Assembly (NCBI RefSeq): GCF_000143415.4
Contig: NW_003314267.1
Coordinates: 829,394 to 893,393 of the forward strand
Direction of reading: 5' to 3'
DNA: 64,000 bases
Origin: Selaginella moellendorffii
Taxonomy: Eukaryota; Streptophyta; Lycopodiopsida; Selaginellales; Selaginellaceae
Shown here: piece after piece, positions 56,025 through 64,000 of the stretch
Position numbering within the stretch: the stretch's first letter is position 1
How the letters are laid out: the number at the start of each line of letters is the position of its first letter
The notes under the pieces: model-generated
Seen by the model: only the letters and a program-made list of their open reading frames with translations
Database searches by the model: none
Told to the model about the DNA's origin: nothing
Made by a program: the position numbers and the translations under genes

Positions 56025-57395
56025 ATGGCTCTATTCGATGGGAGGGCGACTGCGGTGGAGGTGATGGATGGGATCCGCCTGGATTCCAAGGTCGCCATCG
56101 TCACAGGTAGATCCTTTCGATCGTTTTTTTCCGCTGCTACTCGAAGCTCTACAATTTTTCTAGGTGCCAATGGAGGTATTGGATTTGAGACCGTGAGAGC
56201 TCTCGCGATCAAAGGCGCCCATGTCATTCTCGCTTGCCGGAATCTAAAGTCCGCGGAGGCTGCAAAAGCTTCCATTTTGAGAGAGGAGCCGGACGTCCAG
56301 CTCACTGTTCTTCGCCTGGATCTCAGCTCTCTTGCCTCGGTTCGTGAGTTTGTGGAGGAGTTTAAGTCTCTCAAGCTTCCTTTGCATATCCTGATGTAAG
56401 TTTCTTCTCACTTTTTTGTTTTCATAGCTTTTCTATCAGCCCATCTCATGACGCTGTGGATGATTTCATGAAGCAACAATGCAGGTCTAGCGTCCAGCGA
56501 GTTCATGCTCACGGTGGATAACTTGGAAATCACATTTGCGACAAACCATGTTGGTAAGCTCAAGGTCCACTCTTTCGCGATTTTGCGATGGTGATTTTTT
56601 TGGTTTCCAGGACACTTTCTTCTCACGAACTTGCTCCTCGACTTGATGATCAGTACTGCCTTGGAGAGCAACTGTGAGGGGCGGATCGTGATAGTCGCGT
56701 CGAGACAACACGAGAGTGCCAGAGGCATCAATTTTGACAGCCTTCACAAGAAAAGCTGGCTGCAGTCCTTGCCGCTCGTAAAAAGGCAATCCAGTCATGT
56801 AAGATTCTTTTGGCAGCAAATTCTAACACTTTGCGTCTGGCAGCTACCACGGGTTGTGCTCGGTGTACGCTCAATCCAAGCTCGCCAACGTTTTACACGC
56901 GAAGGAGCTCGCACGTCTTCTTAAGGTTTTCTCTACACTAGTCACTTCCTCGTTTCTGGCATAACTCTACGGTGGTGTAGGAACGGGGAGCGAATGTAAC
57001 AGTGAACTCTTTGCATCCCGGAGTGATTCACACAAACATTGTTCGCAACTTCTTCAAGCCCGCCGAGTGTAAGATCCAGGAGTTTGTTTCGATCTTTTTC
57101 TAACTCTCTCTCTTCGTACAGATATGTATAACGCGTTCCCTGGAATGTTTAAAACCATGGAACAGGTACTTCGATCGATTCATTTTTTTCTTTCGCGACC
57201 ATTCTTTGTTGTTCTTCTTTTGTGATTTCCCAGGGAGCAGCGACTACTTGTTATGTGGCGGCTCATCCAGATTTAAATGGCGTCTCCGGGAAATACTTCG
57301 TGGATTGCAAAGAAGCTCCTTGTAGCCAATATGCCAACGATCCAGAACTCGCGAAACATCTCTGGAAGTACAGCGAGGAACTCGTGAGATCCTAG
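56025..57395 (+). CDS. Short-chain dehydrogenase/reductase (retinol-dehydrogenase/TIC32-like), 314 aa
   Basis: Exons 56025-56106, 56164-56395, 56474-56553, 56611-56785, 56844-56925, 56981-57068, 57122-57165, 57234-57395 (945 nt, in phase). The NAD(P) fold is complete: [16 protein letters not shown], then [17 protein letters not shown], and the catalytic YAQSK with the Ser in [13 protein letters not shown] follows. This is the 'classical, extended-C-terminus' type of plant SDR that includes forever-young and TIC32 proteins; the substrate is not predictable. The frame demands a GC donor for intron 4 (AAAAG|GCAATC at 56786); with the nearby GTAAGA at 56799 the frame would be lost. No transit peptide is obvious. 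Confidence 0.9.
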
Positions 57396-57750
57396 CCGTC
57401 GCGCACGAGCATGCGTGTCACCATCTTGAGCTGCCATCTGGCAAGCTCATCCACCGCGTCAGCCCTAACTGTTACCACGTGGCCCCGAGCTCCACGTGCT
57501 ATTTTTTGGATAAGGGCGCCAGGATAAAGTAAGGGGGATATTCCCAGCGCTCTATTTTAACTGTGCTAGGTCGGAAAGGAAAATTCTTTGTTCCAGGCAG
57601 GGAATCTGGGCTGTGTAGGAGATTCTTTCCCGTAAATTATTGATTCTAGGGTTCTAGGGCGTAGCGAGCGACCGAGCGAGTGATCGAGGTACCGGAGGCG
57701 CGATCGATCGATCGATCGGTTCTTTGAGAGCGATTTAGGTCAGCACCGGA

Positions 57751-58414
57751 ATGCCAGAGGAGCTGAGGATCGCGCCGCCGGCGTGGAGCGCAGCTGACAT
57801 CAAGCTGTTTGAGTCGGCGCTATCGGTGTCCGCTCACAAATTTGGATCGGGGGAGCCGAATTGGGAGAAATTCCATCTACCGGGCAAGCAGGGCTGGGAG
57901 CTCAAGCAGCAGTATGATATGCTCGTCAAGGACGTGGCGGCGATCGAGGCCGGCCTTGTGGCGCCTCCGAATTACATCGAAGCTCCTCCGCAGGGCTCCC
58001 CGGATCGCAGCGGCAGCCCCGGCAGGAAAATCCCTGCTTCCATCGTACACAGGACGAGCGATCACCCCCCGCAAGAGCGAAGGAAAGGAATCCCGTGGAG
58101 CGAGGACGAGCACAAGTAAGTTGATTGGAGCTGCGGTTTCGATCGATCGATCATCGTGCTTACATTTTTCCACTTGTGTGATCTATAGGCTGTTCTTGAT
58201 CGGCCTGGAGAAGTATGGCAAGGGAGACTGGCGAAGTATCTCCAGGAAAGTAGTGATCACAAGAACACCCACGCAGGTGGCGAGCCACGCGCAAAAGTAT
58301 TTCAATCGCCTAGCGTCCAAGAACAAGGACAAGAGGAGGAACAGCATTCACGACATTACGTCCGTGTCGCCTCCGCCGTTGATTTCGCCCCACCACCGTC
58401 CGATGCACCACTGA
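57751..58414 (+). CDS. DIVARICATA-type MYB transcription factor, 196 aa
   Basis: Exons 57751-58115 and 58189-58414. Two SANT/MYB-like domains: an N-terminal one (about 10-65; [17 protein letters not shown]..., VKDV) of the RADIALIS type, and a second one (about 113-168; [29 protein letters not shown]) ending in the diagnostic SHAQKYF. A Pro/Ser/Gly-rich linker joins them. The protein is nuclear, binds I-box-like GATAA sites in the family, and the basic tail NKDKRRNS may be the nuclear signal. It is shorter than the angiosperm DIV proteins (about 250-300 aa). The intron splits the second domain, as in other members. Confidence 0.92.
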
Positions 58415-58539
58415 TTTTTTTTGTTTTTTTTCTTATTTTGTCCTGTAGACCTTGCGTCTATACTGTACATTGTATGAAGGAATTTTTGGAGTTTTCTCAA
58501 AACTGTATTATTCGCTTTTGTTCTTCTTTTGGCTGTTTA

Positions 58540-58544
<5 letters not shown>
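58415..58544. other. 3' flank of the MYB gene
   Basis: Presumed 3' UTR; no gene. Confidence 0.4.
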
Positions 58545-58577
<33 letters not shown>

Positions 58578-58661
58578 TTTTATATATATATATGTATATA
58601 TACATGTATGTATATATATATATATGTATGTATGTATGCATGTATGCATGTATATATATAA
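58545..58661. repeat. TA/TATG microsatellite
   Basis: TA run, then TATATG, TGTA and GTATGCAT units, between the MYB and dioxygenase 3' ends (convergent). Confidence 0.95.
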
Positions 58662-58684
58662 ACTTTGCATTATTGTTTATAACT

Positions 58685-59733
58685 TTAGTAACCTTTAACG
58701 AGTGATACAAGCACAACACGGGGCGGTTCACCGGGCAACCGGCAATGCATCACCGACAAATTGTCAACAATTACAATGTCACCTTTTTGCCAGTCCACGA
58801 CGACTTGTTCCTCTTGCAGCACCGCAGCTATCTTGTCAAGTTCTTCCACCGGGATGGGCGATCCGTCTCCGAACGCAACTCCGCGAGTGACAGGCTCGTC
58901 TTTGACAAGGCAAATGCTGTTGAACCAAGCCATGGAGCCTTTGATCGGGTGCTTGATTGTCGCGGAGAAAGGCCCTCGATAAGCAACCGGCTCGTCATGA
59001 TCGGATCCATCGGCTTTCCATTCCAGTCGAGCTCCAATCGCTTCAGCTCTATCAAAAGAATCGAAAAGTTACACACTAGCTCCTTCTCGGTATACCTCTT
59101 TTGCGCAATGGCTTTGTCCGTGGTCTGGAACGCTTCCTCCCACTTTTTTGGAAGTCCGGTGCGGTAGCAAACTCGCTTCTCCTGCAAGAGATTGAAGATC
59201 TCGGGCATCTCTTTTGCGAGTCTCTGGTACGCGAGCTCGCCGTTGACGAGAGCTGTTCCTCCCCCTCTCGGCGATGGCTGCTCGCAAAAGAACATGACCA
59301 CGTCCGGATAGACAGAGAGCTGTTCATGGAGAAACTCGATCAAAATCAAGGATTTCTTACACTCAGATCTTTGAGGAGCCAAGTAACTTACATAGGCCAT
59401 CTCGTTGTGGAAGGAGATTCGCTTGTCCACGGGGTCTTCGTTGGCCGTGAACACGGGGCCCAGGATGTGCTTCCTTGCGCCCCCGCCGTGCTTGTAGTCC
59501 ATGCTGGTGTAGCCCAGCGCCTCCACGACGCTCGCAAAATCCTGGGCATTTGCCAGCTTCCATCCCCGGAGGAGAAGTGCGCCGTGCTCCACCACTTTTC
59601 CCCGGATCGAAGCCCTCTTTTGGCGAATCAGATGCAAGAGGCTGTGCAGGGAATCGTCGCTGCCATTGTCTGGGACGAGAAGCGCTGGGAATTCATTCAT
59701 TAGAGAGCCCTTGAGGAGTGGATCAAATTTCAT
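58685..59733 (-). CDS. TauD/TfdA-like Fe(II)/2-oxoglutarate dioxygenase 2, 309 aa
   Basis: Exons 59733-59392, 59319-59096, 59048-58685 (930 nt). Iron ligands are H and E in FHNEMAY and the distal His in NLSVMHCRLP; the 2-oxoglutarate Arg is in PPRVVLVSL. Other blocks: GALLLRGWKL, GPVFTANE, YPDVVMFFCE, SMAWFNSI. Both introns have the same place and phase (0 and 2) as in the gene at 19898-21059, so the two arose by gene duplication with introns. The second intron (59095-59049) is only about 47 bp; ignoring it gives a wrong frame for 40 residues. The frame stays open far upstream of 59733 into the antisense of the PPR gene; I do not use this extension. Substrate unknown. Confidence 0.9.
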
Positions 59734-59981
59734 TTGACCTTTATAGTCTACAGTTGACTTCAGATTGACTTGGACTTGGACAACGTGTAATTTTTCACAA
59801 AGAAAAGTCGAAGAGGTACTCCACATTTCGCGAAGCTTTTTTTTGGGGCCCAAAACATGTGGTCTACGTAAAATATTATGGAGGTTTAACGCACCACTTT
59901 TTAGGGAAGATTTCATAAAAGACAAAAGAAACAAAGACGTATTGAACAGTGAGTTATAATCAAGCACACCTCTTTTCTCTT

Positions 59982-62801
59982 TCACCTTTGACGCGAGCAT
60001 ATATAGTTTGACATCAACACATAGCTTCCAGAGCTTGTGTCCACCACTCCCAGTCCCTCCAATCTTTGCAGCGTTTCGAAACAAGTTTTTCCAATAGCAT
60101 CGTTCTTCCATTTGCAGCACGCATCCAGCAAACAAATCCACAAAGGTACAACGTTTTCTCTGTCCCCGAGCTCCAGCACCATAGCCAGTGCCTCCTCCAA
60201 CTTATTCGCCTGCCCAAGCAAATCCACCATCACTCCATAGTGTTTGAGACTTGGTTTCAATCCATACAGCGTCACCATCCTCTCAAAGTAGCTCTTTCCT
60301 TCCGTGACGAGACCAGCGTGATTGCAAGCGGAGAGAACACTCAAGAAAGTTATCTCGTTTGGTTCCAGCAGCTCCTGTTCTTCCAAACTCTTTAGTAAAT
60401 TAAATGCACTGGCGGCATCTCCCTGGCGACTGTATCCATCCAGCATCGAGTTCCAAGTGATCAAGTCCTTCTCCTCGTCCCCAACAAGGGAAAATCTTTC
60501 TTCTGCCTCAGCAATGCTTCCACATTTGCCGTAGAAATCGATGATTGAGTTCACCACCATCAAGTTCTTGTGAAGTCCAGCGTTTCGGACCTCGGCCTCG
60601 ATCTTCCTACCAGTTTCAAGAGCTCCATAGTTTCCACAGGCCTTGAGAACTGCCGTGAAAGTTGTGGCATCAGATGATACTCCGGAAGCTCGCATTCTCG
60701 AGTAGAGATCGAGAGCTTTCTCGGCATCACCACCCTCCGCATAGCCTCGGATGATCGAAGTCCATGCCACCACATTTGGATTGGAAATCTTTTCAAAAAC
60801 TTGGCAAGCCTTCGCCAGGCTTCCACACTTGACGTAAGTATCCACTAAGCTACTCGCTACAAAAACATGTTCTTCCAATCCATATCGCCTCGCATCCAAA
60901 TGAAACTCTCCAGCTTTCTCCAAACACATATTTTTATCCACGAGAGATTGGTTTACGTACAAGGCAGCACAGGCCTTTAGAGCAGCCAAGATAGTCACTG
61001 GATTTGGAGGAATTCCTTCTTCGTCGCGCATTCTATAGTAGAGCTTCAGAGCCATTTCTTCTTGTCCACACTCGGCATAACCCGTGATCATACAGTTCCA
61101 GGACACTAGATCTCGCTGTCTCATATTTTCAAACACTTTGCGAGAGTCTTCCATATCCCCACACTTTGCGTATGTTTCTACAAGCCGGCTAGCGACAAAA
61201 ACATTGCATTCCAGTCCATCCTTCCAAGCTTCACGATGGATTTCTCTCACTTTTGATTGTAGCTTGTCAGTTTCCATCTTATGGCATTCTTTGAGCTTGG
61301 AACTTAGCTCGTGATCTTTCTCATGTTCTTTGCTTAAACTCTCAGCTAGACTCACACAAGCCTTGAGCACGGCAAGGTAAGTGATAGCATCTGGTTTCCA
61401 TCCCTCGTTTCTCATCATCTCAAAGATCTTCAATCCCATTTTGCCCTCTTTACATTCACCATAGCCTGCTATAAGACAATTCCAAGAGACTGTGTCTTTG
61501 TCTACCATACAATCAAAAACTTGCTGGGCGCCCAGCATTTCCCCACACTTGGCATAAAAATCTAGCACACAATTCCCCATAACAATGTTAGATTCAATCC
61601 CACTCCTCACAACTCTTGCTAGAACAACTTGTTTGCCATGTTGAGCCTTTGCCACCTTATTATTAGCTCCTGCCAGTGCATGTAATACTGCTGCATATGT
61701 GATTGTGTCAGCTTGAATCCCCTTGTCAAGCATTCGAGAGAAAAACTCAATCGTTCTACCTGTGTCACCTTTCTGGGCGTACCCTGATATCATCCCTGTC
61801 CAAGACACCAAGTCGGGAGTCATTATTTTCTCAAACACACCATTAGCTTCTTCCATGCTTCCACACCTTGCATACATTTCCACCAGCGAGCTCGCTACAA
61901 AGGGATGATTTCCATGGCCATGTTTGAGAGCTTGAGAGTGGATCGATCGCCCCTTTCTCAAAACATCTCTAATCTTCTCTTGTTGATTTTCCATTTGATC
62001 TTTCCTTGTTACTAGAACATTCACACAAGCTTTGAGAGCAGCAACAAATGTAACATTGTTTGGATAGCATTCACTCGATTGCATCTCGTCAAAGAGATCC
62101 AAAGCAAGTTCGCCATGGCCAAGCTCTGCGTACCCCTGGATCATTGCTGTCCATGAAACAACCGTGCGCTGCGTGATCCTGTCAAAAACTCGTCGAGCAT
62201 CGCCCAAGCTCCCACATTTTGCATACATATCCACCAAAGAGTTTGCCACGAAAATGTGTGTATCATCACCACTGGCTGCTGCTTGGGCATGTAGATCTCG
62301 CCCTCGTTTCAAGCTCTGTGCTTTGACAAGCTCCGCACCAACAAGAGTTTTCTTCTCCTTGTCTGCAAGAGCAATGCAAGCACGTAGAGCAGCAAGATAA
62401 GTCACGAAATTTGCTGGAATTCTGGCTTCTTCTCTCAGCTGCGAGAAGAGCTCTAAGCCAAGCTCGCCATTTTGATTCTCGGCACAAGCTTTGATGATAC
62501 AATTCCAAACGACGATTGATCTACGCTCTCGGACACTCTGGAAAACTCTGGTGGCCTCAACCAAGTTTCCACACTTGGAGTACATGTCTATTAACGTGCT
62601 CGCAACACGAACGTCAAGGCTTCTCTCACCGAACCTGGCTTCTATGCTGTGGATTTTCTTGCCGGATTCTATGTCTTGTGAAATGCTGCAAGCTTTCAAT
62701 GCGGCCACCACCACTGCAACACTGGGCCGATCTCCTGTTTCCACAATCCTAATATAAGTTCTGAGTGCAGGTGGAGCACCCCTTGATGGTGGGTTTTGCA
62801 T
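59982..62801 (-). CDS. PPR protein (PLS class, ends in a partial E domain), 939 aa, intronless
   Basis: Organelle RNA-binding protein. About 20 pentatricopeptide repeats of P, L and S type cover residues 20-860: the repeated signatures are LIDMYSKCGNL, VVSWTAMIQGYAE, DLVSWNCMITGYAE, TFAALKAC-like ends and SLVDMYAKCGS. The C-terminus has an E-like part (HYGVMVDLLGQANKLEEAL, WICLLDACCKW, YVLMSNIY-like YVLMSNYICS), then stops, with no DYW deaminase. PLS-E proteins usually guide C-to-U editing by recruiting a DYW partner. Long basic or Lys/Glu inserts (about 175, 265 and 475-500) between repeats are unusual. There is no clear transit peptide at the N-terminus. The lack of introns is usual for plant PPR genes. 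Confidence 0.92.
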   Translation of the reverse strand: MQNPPSRGAPPALRTYIRIVETGDRPSVAVVVAALKACSISQDIESGKKIHSIEARFGERSLDVRVASTLIDMYSKCGNLVEATRVFQSVRERRSIVVWNCIIKACAENQNGELGLELFSQLREEARIPANFVTYLAALRACIALADKEKKTLVGAELVKAQSLKRGRDLHAQAAASGDDTHIFVANSLVDMYAKCGSLGDARRVFDRITQRTVVSWTAMIQGYAELGHGELALDLFDEMQSSECYPNNVTFVAALKACVNVLVTRKDQMENQQEKIRDVLRKGRSIHSQALKHGHGNHPFVASSLVEMYARCGSMEEANGVFEKIMTPDLVSWTGMISGYAQKGDTGRTIEFFSRMLDKGIQADTITYAAVLHALAGANNKVAKAQHGKQVVLARVVRSGIESNIVMGNCVLDFYAKCGEMLGAQQVFDCMVDKDTVSWNCLIAGYGECKEGKMGLKIFEMMRNEGWKPDAITYLAVLKACVSLAESLSKEHEKDHELSSKLKECHKMETDKLQSKVREIHREAWKDGLECNVFVASRLVETYAKCGDMEDSRKVFENMRQRDLVSWNCMITGYAECGQEEMALKLYYRMRDEEGIPPNPVTILAALKACAALYVNQSLVDKNMCLEKAGEFHLDARRYGLEEHVFVASSLVDTYVKCGSLAKACQVFEKISNPNVVAWTSIIRGYAEGGDAEKALDLYSRMRASGVSSDATTFTAVLKACGNYGALETGRKIEAEVRNAGLHKNLMVVNSIIDFYGKCGSIAEAEERFSLVGDEEKDLITWNSMLDGYSRQGDAASAFNLLKSLEEQELLEPNEITFLSVLSACNHAGLVTEGKSYFERMVTLYGLKPSLKHYGVMVDLLGQANKLEEALAMVLELGDRENVVPLWICLLDACCKWKNDAIGKTCFETLQRLEGLGVVDTSSGSYVLMSNYICSRQR

Positions 62802-63299
62802 TTGGAGTGCTGGATTAATGTGTGAAATACTACTCTACTCGTTCAACAGGTGACTATTGAGGGTATGTGCTGAAAGCATAGAGATCCAAGATGCCGTGCC
62901 TTGCTCCAGCTTGCAATGAATACATTTAAGTCACCTTTTTCACTATCTCATTTTGCAGGATGCTGTAACAAGTGTTTTGCATGAGACAAGTTTTTTTCTG
63001 GAGCATCATTTGTCCAACTTCCTTTCCTTCAACATAATGCCCTTTCTGGGCATTTGCAGAATCATTCATTCCGAATCGGATCTCTCAAAATTATCCTTCT
63101 CCCCTTCACCTTTGTAATGGCATTACAAACCCTGTGCACATTCTTATGGCAGCCTGAGTTGATCAATCCAGGTAATACTGTTCCCTGCTCGGGCACGAAA
63201 ACACCGCAGTCAGCAAAATTTGGGGCTTGAACGTTGCGCACATACAACGCAAAAATCATGGTTTTGCATTCAGATATTGTTATTCTTATTATAGGTAAT
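62802..63299. other. Spacer with an unassigned open frame
   Basis: A minus-strand frame (63259-63062, MIFALYVRNVQAPNF...) looks somewhat protein-like but is short and has no recognised match. It could be a further fragment of decayed DNA next to the PEBP remnant. Confidence 0.35.
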
Positions 63300-63610
63300 T
63301 TGAAAGAGCAAATTCCAAGTATTTGTATATTTTAGTGGAGCGAAGTACAGTCTGGAGAGGGCTTCCACAAATGATATCAGCTAAAGAGGCGACAATGCGG
63401 CTGTCCATAAAGGATTCCTCTTGCACAAAATCATATATGTGATTCCTTGTGCTGAGTGGATTCGGGTATGGAATGTTTCTGGAAGGAGCAACATAGGGAA
63501 AATGCTGCCCTTCACAGCTCCCGCAAAGCAAACCAACGATCAGAATCTATCACATCCAAACTTGCAATCCAAAAATTGAGGTAGGGATAAACTTAATTGA
63601 TGTTTTGTTG
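63300..63610 (-). pseudogene. Decayed copy of the secreted PEBP-like gene
   Basis: Minus strand: YVAPSRNIPYPNPLSTRNHIYDFV, MDSRIVASLADII and CGSPLQTV line up with exon 2 of the gene at 50946-51532 (YVAPSNTSHNIPYPSP, NHTYDFV, MDSRLVLSLADII, CGSPLETV), with several small deletions. Further upstream (about 63560-63605) AGTTTATCCCTACCTCAATT and TTTGGATTGCAAG match the end of its exon 1. No start, signal peptide or full frame is left. Confidence 0.8.
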
Positions 63611-63753
63611 TGGGCATTTTCTCAGGATTATACAAAGCAAAATAGCAAAATTAACACCGCAAAAACTGTCTATTTTCCATTTTCCCCTTTGATCTCCCCT
63701 TTTCACCCTAGAATAAATTCAAATGTCTAGGGTTCCCGCCTTAGGGTTCGCGA

Positions 63754-64000
63754 ATGCAAGGCAGCGCTCCATCGCGGCCCGCCACAGCTGAGGAGGAGGC
63801 ATGGCTGGATGCTCAAGAGTGTCTGGATCATGCCCACACTCAGTGGCTCTACGCCAGCGACGGAATCGCTACAGTAGCGCAGGTTTTGATCCCCAATGTC
63901 CTTTCATTTAGTCTCTATTTCTTCATGCATTCGTTAGGATGCCCATGGCTTTGAGGATTATGGCTTTGAGAATTCCGAGGCTTTCGGGATGATGAGAGAC
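63754..64000 (+). CDS. Start of an unknown gene, cut by the window edge
   Basis: Exon 1 63754-63882 (MQGSAPSRPATAEEEAWLDA, then LDHAHTQWLYASDGIATVAQ), a GT-AG intron of 55 bp, then exon 2 from 63938 (DAHGFEDYGFENSEAFG) open to the edge. The Glu/Asp/His-rich start gives no family. It is called real because the splice sites and phase fit and the coding bias matches the neighbours. Confidence 0.55.

Noticed and set aside
58438-58731. Open frames on both strands near the MYB 3' end
   Set aside because: They run through the TA/TATG microsatellite and have no other support.
59734-60141. Upstream extension of dioxygenase 2 to 437 residues
   Set aside because: The added part overlaps the end of the PPR gene in another frame and lacks family similarity; the paralogue starts at the place matching 59733.

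Overview
The window reads as nuclear DNA of a land plant, most probably a lycophyte close to Selaginella. The reasons are: spliced genes with very small introns (mostly about 45-75 bp, GT-AG); plant-only families (phototropin, class III peroxidase, L-type lectin receptor kinase, a long PPR protein, a SHAQKYF MYB); and compact gene islands separated by AT-rich retrotransposon deserts. Species assignment is inference. Exon borders were placed by hand from reading frame, phase and splice sites, so single-base errors are possible.

Layout. 0.36-4.0 kb: an unknown seven-exon gene and a GILT-type thiol reductase, both on the minus strand. 4.0-11.8 kb: an AT-rich desert with a (CA)n(GA)n microsatellite, a mutated Ty3/gypsy element (RT and integrase on minus), a 121-bp tandem duplication, a solo LTR and a Ty1/copia RT remnant. 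11.8-24.2 kb: gene island with a lectin receptor kinase, a duplicated block that decayed differently in its two copies, a CtIP/COM1 pseudogene, two small paralogous genes of unknown family, a DUF21-CBS membrane protein, a TauD-like dioxygenase, a HESO1-like nucleotidyltransferase and a possible Uma2/PD-(D/E)XK-fold protein.

24.2-42.6 kb: a nest of LTR elements. It holds a 4.9-kb broken Ty3/gypsy element with both LTRs, PBS and PPT (and a 156-base N gap), a second gypsy remnant, two copies of a ~400-bp palindrome, solo LTRs, at least four copies of another repeat (one split by an insertion), two 12-bp minisatellites and a 540-bp TA/CATA microsatellite.

42.8-64 kb: second gene island with a GT92 glycosyltransferase, a 22-exon phototropin, a class III peroxidase, a secreted PEBP-like protein, an unknown membrane-anchored protein head-to-head with COQ6, a short-chain dehydrogenase, a DIVARICATA-type MYB, a second TauD-like dioxygenase, a 939-aa PPR protein, a decayed PEBP copy and the start of a further gene at the edge.

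The genes do not form one pathway. The main stories are gene duplication and decay (TauD pair, PEBP pair, lectin-kinase/small-protein block) and nested retrotransposition. I found no CRISPR, operon-like or clearly new mechanistic system. The best candidates for undescribed biology are the small acylation-motif protein family at 15.7-17.1 kb, the Uma2-like gene at 23.5 kb and the unknown genes at 0.4-2.1 and 52.2-53.8 kb.
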